From: Capillidium heterosporum
Lineage: Eukaryota; Entomophthoromycota; Entomophthoromycetes; Entomophthorales; Capillidiaceae
Length of the DNA: 64,000 bases
NCBI GenBank assembly: GCA_016630905.1
Contig: WBMQ01000002.1
Location: forward strand, 1-64,000
Direction: 5' to 3'
Part shown: piece after piece, positions 35,897-47,664 of the stretch
How the letters are laid out: the number at the start of each line of letters is the position of its first letter
Numbering within the stretch: the stretch's first letter is position 1
Notes under the pieces: generated by a model
The model's database searches: none
Told to the model about the DNA's origin: nothing
Seen by the model: the letters and a program-made list of their open reading frames with translations, nothing else
Translations under genes and position numbers: made by a program

Positions 35897-37132
35897 CTAC
35901 TCTCTAGAGACCTTTTCTGGAATACCAACCTTCTCAACGCTAGTTTTAGTAGGAATAGCATTACTATTATATACGGCAGCCCGAGCCAACTTGGTAGAAC
36001 AAGTATCTTGGTTATGTACATTTTGTAAGGCATCCAAAAGCTCGCCATTGAAATCATTATCCAAAGCCCACAACATGACACCACGGTAGTCATTACAACG
36101 TACAAAGTCGGTTTTAGCTTTCAGAGACTGCACATCATCGTACCCAATGAAAGTCTTAGTTTTCGTATTGAACAACCAAGGAGTTTGAGTCTTGGAGTCG
36201 AATTTACGTACCCAACCATCAGCCGAATTAGGAGAAGTAGCAGAGACGAGAACCTTTTTGTCGTACAAATCATGATAGGCGTAAGAAGGTAGAGCAGTGT
36301 TAGTAATCTTAACGTACTGATCTGTTTTAGTCATGTCATCTTTGACTCCTTCGGCGTAACCGTAGAAAGGAACACCTACAACCAATTTCTCTTTAGGGAA
36401 CCCAGCTTTGTTCCAGTCGCCAATAGCTTGTCGAACCGAGCTCTGTTCTCCTTTGCCCTTTTCGAAATCCAAACCGCAGACTGGACCGGTGGTAGTAGAC
36501 CATGGACCGTTGATGTCGTAAGCCATGACGTTGATAAAGTCGAATATTTTGGCATACTCTTTGACGTCCTTGAGAGGGCCCTTGGGGCCATCGAACGGTT
36601 CAACACGGACAGCAGCAGTGATAAGTTTGTCTTTAACAGCGGTGCGTAACTCTTTGAGCAACAACAAATAGTTTTCACTATCCTTGGGTGATATTATGTT
36701 GCCTTCGGCACCTTCACGTCCTGGGTACTCCCAATCTAAATCGACCCCATCGAGGCTAAATTTGTCAAGGAAGCTGACGGTTGCCTTGATGAACTTGGCA
36801 CGGTTAGAGGATTTCGATACCATCTTGGAAAAGAATTTGGACCCATCCCAACCACCGATCGAAATCAAAACTTTCGTAGTAGAGCTGTGAGCGCGCTGTA
36901 CGAGGTCCTTGAGTAAGGCTTCGTTCTCAATTTTGGGTACAAAATCCTTGTCGGTAAATACAGCAAAGGCAAAGTTGATGTGGGTTAACTTGGAGTAGTT
37001 GACTTTGGAGGGGGGTAAGATGTCAGTGGCCCAGTCGGTAAAGTACCCGACGACGACCTTGTTGCTAACGCTTGAGACTTGAGCTTGTAGGAGGAGTAAA
37101 GCTAAGGTGCTAGTTAGGAACTTGAAATTCAT
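35897..37132 (-). CDS. Secreted GH18 chitinase, catalytic domain only
   Basis: Intronless, 411 aa, ATG at 37132. A signal peptide (about aa 1-21) is followed by a full GH18 barrel that aligns along its length with the chitinase at 32007-33443. SIGGW is at aa 91-95, and LDGVDLDWEYPG places the catalytic acid again at E135. MLWALDNDFNGELL closes the barrel. After about aa 378 a short, mildly basic tail replaces the Ser/Thr linker and chitin-binding module of the paralogue. It would act on soluble or surface chitin without anchoring to it. The two chitinases sit on opposite strands about 2.5 kb apart, so they arose by duplication with loss or gain of the binding module. Confidence 0.94.
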   Translation of the reverse strand: MNFKFLTSTLALLLLQAQVSSVSNKVVVGYFTDWATDILPPSKVNYSKLTHINFAFAVFTDKDFVPKIENEALLKDLVQRAHSSTTKVLISIGGWDGSKFFSKMVSKSSNRAKFIKATVSFLDKFSLDGVDLDWEYPGREGAEGNIISPKDSENYLLLLKELRTAVKDKLITAAVRVEPFDGPKGPLKDVKEYAKIFDFINVMAYDINGPWSTTTGPVCGLDFEKGKGEQSSVRQAIGDWNKAGFPKEKLVVGVPFYGYAEGVKDDMTKTDQYVKITNTALPSYAYHDLYDKKVLVSATSPNSADGWVRKFDSKTQTPWLFNTKTKTFIGYDDVQSLKAKTDFVRCNDYRGVMLWALDNDFNGELLDALQNVHNQDTCSTKLARAAVYNSNAIPTKTSVEKVGIPEKVSRE

Positions 37133-37172
37133 TTTTTGGTGATAAGTTTTGGAGATGGGATGGGATGCACCC

Positions 37173-37182
37173 TATTTATATA
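37173..37182 (-). promoter_or_regulatory. TATA box of second chitinase
   Basis: On the minus strand TATATAAATA lies about 41 nt before the ATG at 37132. Confidence 0.5.
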
Positions 37183-38504
37183 TGAAAGCTAGGTGGGAGT
37201 TTTGTACTCAAAGTAATAGTTTATGGAAGTATTAGCAAGTTATGGGAGTATATATTTATTAAAAGTTTAGGCAACTGCGAACATTTGCTCGATTTATCCA
37301 CTTTATACCGACTTTGTACATCTTTAAATTCATGGATCCGATTTGCGCTTTTCGAGATATCTAACGTAGGTCATTGTAAAGAGGGCTAATATACATCTTT
37401 TAAATTGAAATTTGTGTGTAGTTTACCCATATAGGAAATTTACATATTTTTCTAGCATGCTGTGTTATATCACTTGAAAAGGTGTCTAGTGGTTGTTGAA
37501 GAAAAAGAGTAACTACAAATTTCTCAATTTATCCTTTTTAATGTATTGACTATATTTAGTTGTAATCCAATTAATTTGATCAAGTGATGTTCAATACCTT
37601 TTAGCAACAAGTTCACTATCTTGTAGGCTTGCTTGCAATTGACAAAATAGAAAAATCCTATAGTGTATCGGTAGGACTGATGGACATAGCTTTGATATAC
37701 GTTGGAAACTATAATGCAGTCCAGCCTTGCATATCTTATTTCGTCGAAACAAGAGTTCTATAAATCGAATGTTGGCACTACTTCCCCATAAGACCTATAA
37801 GCCAACACATTCATCAATTGACTCGATTTATCGAAAGTAAGGGATTATATGAAAAGAACTTTGCTAGATGATAGGTATAAAGAGTTCCGTAATCTTGACT
37901 TTTCATTCTCGATGACGATTAGAGACCTAAACAGCTGCTTTGAACTGGATAAGCGAATTGAAAATCTTTATGAATACCACCACTATTTAGCATCTGAATC
38001 GAGTCTATGAAAGTAGGCCCTTGTCCTTCAAAATAGCCAGTTATAAAACTGCAAAAGCCTTCAACTTAATTCAACCCATTTACTCAAACTACATCCAACG
38101 CTATATGTCACTATTTCATACAGTTCAAAGGTATATTAGGTCCCATCATAATAAATCTAGTAAGACTTTTCGATTTGATCTAAAGTACTTGTATAGTTAT
38201 ATAAATGTCAGGTTGAATTGAAGGACAAGTATTTTGAAAATGTAAGCAAATGGTGACTTGCTTATATGTACAGTATAAATATATATGAAATAGCAGTTGC
38301 AACAAAAATTATCAATCAACTACAACTTCACATCTTTATTAAAAAACTGATATATGTAGCAGTATAGAATCTAAGGTAAAGGAGTGGAATGAAGGGAAGA
38401 AAGGGGAACGCTTCCAACTTGTTAGTCAAAGTCGCAGGGGACAAAAATCTTGTAAAAAATCGACGGTACTATTTATAAGTGTAGAGTTAGAACCCGTTAC
38501 TCAA
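37183..38504. other. Intergenic, nothing recognised
   Basis: About 1.3 kb of AT-rich DNA. A 66-codon frame (38021-38221) has no motif and starts no recognisable protein. Confidence 0.4.
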
Positions 38505-39634
38505 CTATTTGGACTCTTGAGACTTAGCCTCCATGAGATCCTTTAGGGCCTTGCTGTACAGGCCTTTAAGCTTATCATACTTTTCATTCAATTCAAGCTC
38601 CACCTTGCTGTGTTCTTGAGTCTTATGTTCGAGTTCTTGAACCTTGGCTTCCAAATCTTTTTGTAGCTGGCTTAACTGGTCCTTGGTCGATTGATTATCT
38701 CCGTTAACTTGGGCTTGTTCAGCCAATTTCTGCTTGAGCTCGCTGACTTCAACTTCTAGATCTTTGTCCTTTAAAGTGATAGCTTGGATTTCAGCGCGCA
38801 AGTCTTGGTTTTGGGTCTCTAACGAGGGTACCATGTCAGCGAGTTGAGTCTTTTCCTGGATGGTTTGGTTTAAGGAATCGAGCTGGGATTTGAGGGTTTT
38901 CGACTTCTTGGATGGTTACCTTGTTGGACTTTCAATTCATCTTGGAGTTTGGTGGTGGAAGCTTCCAACTCTTTGACCTGGGACTCTAAGCTGGTAGCTT
39001 TGTCGTTAGAAGCCTTAGATTGGGCAGATAAGTTGGTTTTCTCAGTTTTCTGCTCTTTGATTGTAGCTTCCAAAGTAGCATTCTTGCTGGTAGCCTCTTC
39101 AATGCTCTTGGATAAGGTCGATAACTCAGTTTCCAAAGCTTTCACTTTGGATGAAGCAATTTCGACATCTTGCTTGAGCTTACTTATTATACCTTCAGAA
39201 ACTTGAATAACCTTCTCTTTCTCTTCGATGGCCTTTTGTAAATCGGTTATACTTCCACTAGTCTGTTCGAGTTCCTTAAACTGGGCCCTATTTTCATTGA
39301 GTTCAGCAATTAAGCTTTGAACTTTGGCTTCAAGCTCGACCTTTTCCGACAAAGTGTAAAGTTCAATCTCCTGTCTTAGGCGTTGGTTGTCGGCTTCCAA
39401 AAACTTGAGGGCTTCCTCTGACTTCTTGTTGGCTTCCAATTCTTTGCTAAGTTGGCTAACTTTAACTTCACTTTCACCGAGTTTGGCCTTAAGCTCCTGG
39501 TGCTCCTTGAGTAAGGATAGGCTCTCGGTTCCTTTCTTCTTGACGTCGAATCCTTTGAATAGAGCGTATACTAAAGGTGCAGTGATGGCTGAACTTATGG
39601 CTGCTGCTTTTATCAGGTTGGCGGTTTGGCTCAT
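38505..39634 (-). CDS. Membrane-anchored coiled-coil protein, frameshifted
   Basis: ATG at 39634; the frame is open above it but has no earlier ATG. An N-terminal hydrophobic helix (about aa 7-27, LIKAAAISSAITAPLVYALF) is followed by about 340 residues of heptad-rich Glu/Lys/Gln/Ser/Leu coiled coil. The frame breaks between about 38880 and 38935: before it the sequence ends KLQDELKVQQ, then reads out of register; coiled coil resumes as LKSQLDSLNQTIQEKTQ in another frame and runs to the stop at 38505. A one-base loss, or two one-base insertions in the GG and CCC runs, would explain it. It could be an organelle-anchored tether or structural protein. Either sequencing error or recent inactivation is possible. 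Confidence 0.7.
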
Positions 39635-40884
39635 ATCGATGGATTTCTTTTGTATTTGAAAGTTGAAGGCTTGCAAAATGTTGGTATTTATAAAATTTTT
39701 GCTGGAAAGTTTAATTGATTGAACGAAAACAGCTGGTGTGCTAATTGGTCAGTTTGGTGGTGGAGTTGATGCCCTTGCGTTTAGTGCAATTGGAGCCGTA
39801 AAATTCTCGGGTATAAATGCGTTTCTATTAGGCTCGGATAAATACCCCTTGGATCAAAGTTGGCTTTGACAGGATTTCTTAGGCTATGTCCATAAAATAC
39901 ATCAATTGGCATAGCCAAGTTACTAAAAGGATTATATCAGTGTTACTATACGACGAAATATTTTATATTGTACGGTCCATTCCGTAGTTGAGATATGAAT
40001 CATAATGATCAGCTACCTTTTAATTCCGACGAAATATTAATATAAGCCTGATGATTAAGCTAATTATTGATCGCATATACTTACACTATATAAAGACGTC
40101 ACCTTTCATTTCAATAGACATGGTATGCTTCCATAAATCAAAGTTAAAGCCAGTTTTTGACTAAAGGAATTTGATTACACAACATAGAATCTGTACATCA
40201 ACGATAATCCTTTATATATTTGACTAGCTCTACGCGCTACATTTGAGGAAATAGGCACCTGTACAAACATAATAAACTTTTGATCTAAGTTTAAACGGCT
40301 AGTACTGTAAGATGCTTACAGTTTTATTACTTTCGATTGGCGATGTAAGCTGAAGTTTCCAAAGAGTGTTGATAGCCAAACTGGCTATAAATTGCAATGA
40401 GTTGTCAAACAAAACTGACCATTATTCCCTGTGATGTAGTTAAGAGTATTTATAATGAGTAAATACCATATACATAGGATATTATTAAGTATTTGCTGTT
40501 TTTAAAAAAGTATAAAAGGTATCTCACTATATATTAAAAGTTCGACTGCGCTGTATCTACTTTCACCACACTTTTATTTTGACATATAAATGAAGGATTT
40601 TCGATTTACCACACTTTAATTTGATAGTATCAATCTTATCCTTATTTGATAAAAACACAATAGTTTCTTACAAGATGTTAAAAAATATATTCACGGCACT
40701 ACCAAGTATAGTAAATATGAATCAATAAACTATAGTTAATTTCAGTATAACTTTCTACTAGATATACTATTATTGATAGATAAATGAATTCATAGAGTTT
40801 ACTATTCTGAACTATTGAATCAACAAGAATTCTAATTGGAAAACCAATAATATGTAGATATTCTAGTAGATCTATCATCGAATA
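39635..40884. other. Intergenic, nothing recognised
   Basis: About 1.25 kb of AT-rich spacer upstream of the coiled-coil gene and tRNA-His. No features were seen. Confidence 0.4.
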
Positions 40885-40955
40885 GTCATTGTAGTATAGT
40901 GGTAGTACTCCACGTTGTGGCCGTGACGACCGCGGTTCGATTCCGCGCAATGACA
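40885..40955 (+). tRNA. tRNA-His (GTG)
   Basis: Cloverleaf with acceptor stem GTCATTG/CAATGAC, anticodon stem-loop CCACGTTGTGGCCGTGACG region with anticodon GTG, T arm CGCGGTTCGATTCCGCG and discriminator A. The B box GGTTCGATTCC is intact, and a T run (TTTTT) follows as Pol III terminator. The base before the gene is A, so the extra G-1 of tRNA-His must be added after transcription. It has no intron. An identical copy is at 52620-52690. Confidence 0.95.
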
Positions 40956-41167
40956 TATGTTTTTATATTTTTGCACTGGCTTAAGGTATATTTTGAGTGC
41001 TCCCCTTTCTAATCTTCTCCTTAGTCTCAGCAACTTGTCAACAAAATAACCAAATTTTTCGATAACTTATTGTTGAAGTCTCAAATCATTTGAACTTTAT
41101 ATTTTTTAAAACTCAAGCTTGTCTTTCAATTTTTGTAGATAATCGATAGAGTACAAGTAGAGAAAGT

Positions 41168-42468
41168 ATGGGAAAGAGTTCAAAGGATAAGCGAGATATC
41201 TACTACCGATTGGCTAAAGAGCGAGGGTACCGTGCCCGCTCCGCTTTCAAGCTGCTTCAAGTTGATGAGGTGTATAACATTTTTGAAGGTACAGTAGCTA
41301 TTCCACTCCATCTTATTTATAACCTATCCTTCTATTTTTCAATAAAAACTAGGTGTAAGCAAGGTAGTCGATCTATGTGCAGCACCTGGTTCTTGGTCTC
41401 AAGTCTTAAGTCAAACTCTATCGTAAGCTTTCTTTACAACAAAACTTTACCACCTATATCCAATCCTATATTAATAAATTTTCATTTACTTTTTTAAAAT
41501 ATATCTAGAAATGAAAACGGCACCCCAGCCAAGATAGTAGCTGTAGACTTACAAGAGATGGTAAAGTTGTTTCAATTTGTTTTATTGATAAATAAAAAAG
41601 GCTCCACTCCCCAACGTTATCCAACTGAAAGGGGATATCACCAAAACTTCAACTGCAAAGGAGATAATCAACCATTTCGAAGGGGGTTTAGCAGATTTGG
41701 TTGTATGTGATGGTGCACCTGACGGTACAATTTATTATTTACTATGAAATTTATATTTTAGTAACTGGTATGCACGACCTCGATGAATACTTGCAGGCTC
41801 AACTTCTTTTGGCAGTTACTTTATCTTCCTTTCTCTCAAACACTAATTTTATTATAGGCCCTCAACATCACAACCTTTGTGCTTAAAAATGGGGGTACAT
41901 TCGTAGCCAAGATCTTTCGAGGACGGGATACATCCCTTATGCACGCCCAACTCAAAGTTTTCTTCAAAGAAGTTTCCATCGCTAAACCTAGATCGTCGAG
42001 AAATTCGTCCGTAGGTAAATTTAAACAACCAACCATATCCATCCCGAACTAACATATATATAATAGAGGCGTTTATCGTATGTAGGAACTTCAATCCTCC
42101 AGAAGGCTACCAACCAACTATGACCAACTCCATGTTGGATGCCCAATACGGTAAACTCTCTACATATTTCATCTTAACAACAACAACCTAATCTTTCACC
42201 CAATTAATTTTTTGAATATTAGATTCGGAGACCAACCCACTAGTTGGAATAAATAGGCTGGTCGTTCCCTTCATATCATGTGGCGACTTGGAAGGTTATG
42301 ACTCTAATCGGACCTACCCACTTCCAGTAGCTTTCAATAATATCCTTATACTAATTTTTATAAAAGGAAGGTGATGCTTACCAACCTTTGGAACCAGGCC
42401 AAGCTCCCATCCAGCCTCCCTATCAGACTTTCTTGGATATGAAGCGTAATAATCTGTTCAACCCTTGA
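41168..42468 (+). CDS. TRM7: tRNA 2'-O-ribose methyltransferase of FtsJ family
   Basis: Nine exons: 41168-41288, 41353-41422, 41509-41560, 41601-41724, 41762-41814, 41858-42014, 42067-42150, 42223-42326 and 42367-42468. They give 288 aa; yeast Trm7 is of similar size. The N-terminus [19 protein letters not shown] is highly characteristic. The SAM site is [13 protein letters not shown]. The catalytic K-D-K-E set is visible: K28 (SAFKLLQ), D in [12 protein letters not shown] in VAKIFRGRD and E in [10 protein letters not shown]. Trm7 methylates positions 32 and 34 of the anticodon loop of tRNA-Phe, -Leu and -Trp in the cytosol with partner proteins. It is convergent with MTD1. Confidence 0.95.
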
Positions 42469-42965
42469 AGTTTTGTAAAGAAAAATTGATGGATAAAGTT
42501 TAGATAGAACGAGGTAGAAAGTAGTCTATAGATGATTATGTGTAAATTAAATTTGCTACTTTAAATTATGGAGTGCATGGTAAACTAATATATATTGTCT
42601 AAATGTATATATAGTTTACATTTATCGATTGCTATATCTTTAAATTTGCTAGAAAGAATTATATGGGTTCTATATTGAACACAGCACTTAAATTCACTAT
42701 CAAAAATTTTAAACTCGAGTATAGGTAAAGTATATATGTATAAAATAGTAGATATCAGCCAAACAAAAAACACATTTATTGAAATTATGTTTCGACGCAA
42801 ATATAGGGATTCAACTCCATTGATTACAAACTTGGAAAATATACAAAATATTTATGGTTTATTTCTATATAGGTACCTTTTACTAGTCTAAATGGAAAAA
42901 TCCTCTCAATAAAAAATACTTTGGTTGTAATCCAAAACTTTGAAACGGTAGCTAAGTTTGACCCA
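42469..42965. other. Convergent spacer between TRM7 and MTD1
   Basis: AT-rich 3' flanks of both genes. Short frames here carry no motif. Confidence 0.4.
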
Positions 42966-44104
42966 TCAGTTGTTGGCATGGTAGTAATCATAGAGACGCA
43001 ATAAATTACGTTCCAACATGGCGATGGTGATCTTACCAACAGAGGGGACGTAAATACTGGCCTTGTCCTTGACATCAGCCTCAAAGTTCTTGGAGGTCGA
43101 GAAGTTGACGGCGACACAACCTTCCTTCAATAAAGAAGTTGGCAATTTGAAGTTGGGGCTGGGAACACCGGTGATGACGACGTCACTAATCTTAACGGCA
43201 TCTTCCATCTTCAGCTCACTGGTAACAGTCTATTTTTAAAAATCAAGGTAGTTAGTTAGCTAGGCGATTGTATAAAAATATATTGAAAGGTACCTGGTGG
43301 AACTGCAGTTTCAACCCCTCGCCTCTAGAGAACTCTTGGACGTCGTTGATGTCGACTGAGTAGACTTTGGCACCGTCGTTAGCCAGTAAAGCGGCTAGAG
43401 GTCGGCCTACCACTTCACTACGGTTGATGATGGTGATGGTACGCCCATGCAGACGGTTACCGTAGCTCAATACCTTGTTGTAGACGCCTACATGCTCCAA
43501 AACCTATTTATAAAAGTTAAAAGGCAAGTCAATAAACTTTATCGATTACCTTGACTAGAGCTAGGGGGGTACAAGGTACAATACATTTATTATTGTTGGT
43601 AGGTTCATCTAAATACCTAATATTATGGTACATGTTGTAAACGTACTTGAAGCATAAACCTTCGACGTCTTTCTTCTCACTAACGACGTTTTGCAAGTAC
43701 TGATCCTAAAAATTTACCAACGTTAAACTTAAATACAAAATCTAAAAGATGGAAATTTACCTGGCGATCACCAAAGACGGGGTAGTAGATAATAATTCCG
43801 TGGACTTTTGAGTCGGAATTAGCCTCTACCAATCTAGACTCCAAGTCTTGCTTATCAACTTGACGTAGTTCGAAGTTAATGCCACTTTCCTGGCAGGTTT
43901 TGGCTGTCCAATCAGCGTACATCTTGGCGGCTGGGTCATCGTTGGCTAGGAAGCCAACCAAGGTAGGATGGATACCTTTGGCTTCGACTACCGACTTGAT
44001 CTCGTTGCTGGCATTAAAATAACTTTAGTTTGAGGCACAAAATTTTGATGGGGTTACCGGTAGGTAGCGGCTATCTTGACGGCACTAATAAGTTCTCCCG
44101 GCAT
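42966..44104 (-). CDS. MTD1: NAD-dependent methylenetetrahydrofolate dehydrogenase
   Basis: Five exons on the minus strand: 44058-44104, 43761-44007, 43550-43705, 43294-43503 and 42966-43229. They give 307 aa (yeast Mtd1 320). It oxidises 5,10-methylene-THF to methenyl-THF with NAD in the cytosol, feeding one-carbon units to purine synthesis. Diagnostic blocks: VGFLANDDPAAKMYADWT near the N-terminus, IIYYPVFGDRQDQYLQN, CIVPCTPLALVKVLE, TIINRSEVVGRPLAALLAND (nucleotide-binding loop) and YVPSVGKITIAMLERNLLRL at the end. Absence of cyclohydrolase and synthetase domains marks the monofunctional fungal type. All exon joins are in frame. Confidence 0.95.
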
Positions 44105-45075
44105 TGTCGGTTGCTAGTTTGTTACTTGTAAAACGTACAGTTTCGAAAAGAAATTTTTTGAACTTTATGGTGATAGATGGTTGGCTAAACTATTCACATT
44201 CAAAGTTTATAGTAGATGTTCTGAAATAGTTTGACATAACTTACATTTATAAAAATATATATATATATATATATGTTTGCAATTATTTGTCTATTAATTC
44301 AAAACAAGTTATGATGATAGAATCGAAATTAGGAAAAGATCCTAAAGAATTGGCAAGCATAAGTTATTGGAGATCTAGTCACTGTTACTCAAGTCAATAA
44401 ATAGAAAAGCAGTAGACCAGACTACATACATCCCAAACCTTCTGGTGTATTTAAGTTTGCATTTAGGCAAAAGAGTCTTGCTAAGTAAAGCTACAAATAT
44501 ACATCTTCACCTTGTTAGTACAGTCTCGAACTCCCATCTATTTGTTTGAACCTAAAGCTTATTATCAACTATCGGCACAATTTTACATGGGATATCTGTA
44601 TCAACTATAAGATTTAAGTGGCACTAGAACCCAGAGATAACAAACTCAAACTAGGCTAATATTGAGGAAACATTGAAATGAGGATACCTGAATACTGGCT
44701 TGCATGTGGTAGAGTTATAGATACCTAATTGAGGATAAAAGTCAACAGTAGAAAAATAAAAGAGAGATAGTGTATAAGTATAAAATATAGATATACTTCA
44801 TATGTCATATATTAAAACCTTGTGATGCATAGTAACAAAGTGGGTTGTAGAACGTACTCGATATCAGAAACCTACAGCAATCTTTTAGTTTATAAATAAA
44901 AAACTAACTAGTATATTTCTACATCGCTATAAGATGTACAATTATAATCCAAGCCTAAAGTTATAGCACGTTGATGCTATAATTTTTGGATAAGACGATA
45001 GCATCTTGAATGAATTGCAAAACTACATTAAAGTCAAATCTAATATATACTTACTTTAAAAGGGTTGATATGGTT
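44105..45075. other. Intergenic with a short AT microsatellite
   Basis: About 970 bp with an (AT)10 run at 44255-44274. Nothing else was recognised. Confidence 0.5.
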
Positions 45076-45147
45076 GGCTCGATGGTTTAGTGGTATAATT
45101 CTCCCTTAGGGTGGGAGAGGTCCTGGGTTCGATTCCCAGTCGAGCCC
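45076..45147 (+). tRNA. tRNA-Pro (AGG)
   Basis: Acceptor stem GGCTCGA/TCGAGCC, anticodon arm TCTCCCTTAGGGTGGGAGA with anticodon AGG, T arm CTGGGTTCGATTCCCAG and discriminator C. A and B boxes fit Pol III genes, and TCTCTTTTT follows as terminator. It has no intron and is a 72-nt cloverleaf. Confidence 0.95.
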
Positions 45148-45738
45148 TCTCTTTTTGTTTTTAAATTCTATTAGATAGCCTTTATTTTTACCATTATGAA
45201 ATTGAAGATCAGAAATATTATACATCAAAAGCCGTTCAACTTTTTGAATGATATAGTTTCTTTTATGGATGTATTTTTTCCTAACTTGAACCTGATCTTT
45301 GATCTTATTTCCTTTCAAACATCAACTTATCTATAATTCCCATTGACTTTACCATTCCAAAGTGATTGCATCGATAAATTACTATACTCCTATTTCAAAT
45401 ATCAGTTCAGCATCAACAGTATAAAGCTAGAAGAAAGCTGATGCTATAGTTTTGGATCGTAGTGCACCAAACTCAAGACTAAATTACCCCGATGATCTGC
45501 CTCCAACTTGAAATTGCAATTTTAAATTTCCAAGCTGAACGTTTTTCGAAAATTTGGAGTATTATGGAAAGGTGAATTGTAGACACTTGGGGAGATAGTC
45601 GAAACTTATATGTTTTGACAGATACTATGTCTCGTGGCGTTAATAAAAATAAATAGGAACTTGCAGATCAACTTAACTATCCAACATATGTATAAAATTT
45701 ACTTTTTGGTTGGTCTCATTCCTTCAAGTTAATTTGCG
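45148..45738. other. Intergenic, upstream of glutamate-cysteine ligase
   Basis: AT-rich leader region. No regulatory motif can be assigned with confidence. Confidence 0.4.
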
Positions 45739-47664
45739 ATGGGATTCTTAGAAGCGTTTAGATTAGTAGATTGGTTAGAGCTTAGGAACTATTCGAAAGA
45801 GATACGAAGGTTGGGTATTGAACAACTAATTAGTATATTTCAAGTTAAGGGACTGAATCATGAAGGTGAGGAGTTTCCATTACTGTGGGGTGAAGAGGTT
45901 GAATACCTGCTAGTGAAGTTGAATCCAACCGACAAGAAAGCCTACCCATCGTTGAGAGCGTATCGACTACTTGGTGAACTACAGAATGAGGAAGAGCAAG
46001 GGAAACTGAATGGAACTCCAATATCCAGCCTATGGCGGCCCGAATTTTCAAAATTTATGTTGGAAGGAATACCTGGTACACCTTATAAGGATTCCTTGGA
46101 AGCACTTTTGGAAGTCGAAAGCAGTATGTTGAATAGACGTAGGAAAGTGGAAACACTGCTTGGTAATGAGGAAATTCTAGTCAGCTTACCGACTTTCCCT
46201 TCCCTAGGCCAAACATCAGTTGTAAACGAAATTACTAACGAGTTAAAGCCGTTCGACGTAAATGCCATTGTAAACCCTCATCTTCGATATCAGATGCTGA
46301 GTAGAAACATCCAAAAACGAAGACAAGATAGGCTAGATGTCAACATCCCTATAAATAAGGATAAGTTTACGGTAGATAGCTTTATCAATTTCAACAGCAT
46401 TAACTACGGGATGTCGAGCTGCAGTTTACAGACCACCTTCCAATTGAAAAGTTTAGATGAGGCGCGCTTTGTGTACGATCAACTCATGCCACTAGCACCT
46501 ATTTTCTTAGCACTAACAGCCAACTCACCTATATTTAAGGGGTATCTAGCTGACGTCGACTGTAGGTGGAGCTTACTATGTCAAAGTGTGGACGATCGAA
46601 CACCAGCTGAACGCACCTTAGATTCACCTACTTACTTGGCCAAATCGCGATGGAGCCCCAGCTCTTTGTACCTAGCTAATCATCCCTATTTTAGGTCAGA
46701 GTACAACGATTTAGACGTCCCCTTTGATAGTGATTCCTACGCCAAGTTAATGGAAGCCAACGTAGGTGACCAACTTTCCAAGCATTTCGCCTATCTCTTC
46801 CTAAGGGAACCATTGATGGTCAGCCAAAAAATGCTAAAAGAAAATGGGCTGAAGGTTGAAGCTGACGGTACTTTAGGTAATTGCTGCTTCGAGAACATCC
46901 AAAGTACGAACTGGCAGTCAATTCGGTTGAAACCACCACCCCTTAACTCCAATTTGGATGGTATTGGTTGGAGGGTAGAGTTTCGCACTATGGATGTCCA
47001 ATTTACCGACTTTGAGAATGCTGCTTTCGCCATCATTCTCAACTTATTAGTTCGAACTATCCTACACTTTAAGTTGAACCTGTATATTCCCATGTCCCAG
47101 GTTGATAAGAACTTTGAAGTCGCTGAAATTCCAAATTCGATAAATAAACAGAAATTCCATTTCAGAGTCAACATACAAGGTAACGACGGCTGTACCTCTA
47201 GTCCTATGTCCATCAACGCCATCTTTAATGGGAATGGTAAGTTTGTAGGGCTGATTCCATTGATCTATCGGTACTTGCATGAGATTAATACGAAGAGTTC
47301 CGTCTTGGCTGGGCTAAAGCCTTATATTGATCTGATACGTCGTAGAACATCTGGGAAATTGATGACGGGAGCTACTTTTGCTAGAACTTTTGTCTTGAAC
47401 CACTCCAAGTACAAGAAAGACTCCAAGGTCAACGATGAAATCTGTTACGATCTGATGAAGGTCATCCATCAGTTGAATGAGCGTAAGGATTCCAAGTTAT
47501 CTAGGAAGCTATTGGGCCCGTCTGCACGTTTTTTGGAGAGAGAGAGGGAAAGGGAAAGGAAGGCTACCACCCAAAAGCTAGGATGGAGATGGAAAAAAGG
47601 TTTGAAGGTTTTACGGCCTTCAAAATTATTTGGAAAGCTGAAAGCTTCTTTATGTAGAAGTTGA
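45739..47664 (+). CDS. GSH1: Glutamate-cysteine ligase catalytic subunit
   Basis: Intronless, 641 aa (human GCLC 637, yeast 678), ATG at 45739. It joins glutamate and cysteine with ATP, the limiting step of glutathione synthesis in the cytosol. Family blocks: LLWGEEVEYLLVKL (aa about 48-61), RPEFSKFMLEGIPGTPY, VSLPTFPSLGQ, the MSSCSLQTTFQ strand, LTANSPIFKGYLADVDCRW and WRVEFRTMDVQFTDFENAA. The C-terminal 50 residues are basic (RERERERKATTQK) and lie beyond the usual family core. Most conserved genes here have introns; this one has none. Confidence 0.96.
   Translation: MGFLEAFRLVDWLELRNYSKEIRRLGIEQLISIFQVKGLNHEGEEFPLLWGEEVEYLLVKLNPTDKKAYPSLRAYRLLGELQNEEEQGKLNGTPISSLWRPEFSKFMLEGIPGTPYKDSLEALLEVESSMLNRRRKVETLLGNEEILVSLPTFPSLGQTSVVNEITNELKPFDVNAIVNPHLRYQMLSRNIQKRRQDRLDVNIPINKDKFTVDSFINFNSINYGMSSCSLQTTFQLKSLDEARFVYDQLMPLAPIFLALTANSPIFKGYLADVDCRWSLLCQSVDDRTPAERTLDSPTYLAKSRWSPSSLYLANHPYFRSEYNDLDVPFDSDSYAKLMEANVGDQLSKHFAYLFLREPLMVSQKMLKENGLKVEADGTLGNCCFENIQSTNWQSIRLKPPPLNSNLDGIGWRVEFRTMDVQFTDFENAAFAIILNLLVRTILHFKLNLYIPMSQVDKNFEVAEIPNSINKQKFHFRVNIQGNDGCTSSPMSINAIFNGNGKFVGLIPLIYRYLHEINTKSSVLAGLKPYIDLIRRRTSGKLMTGATFARTFVLNHSKYKKDSKVNDEICYDLMKVIHQLNERKDSKLSRKLLGPSARFLERERERERKATTQKLGWRWKKGLKVLRPSKLFGKLKASLCRS

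Noticed and set aside
44255-44274. (AT)10 microsatellite
   Set aside because: Simple AT runs are expected in this AT-rich DNA; no sign of function.
47530-47560. GA-rich run suggesting a repeat
   Set aside because: It lies inside the glutamate-cysteine ligase frame and codes for an Arg/Glu stretch.
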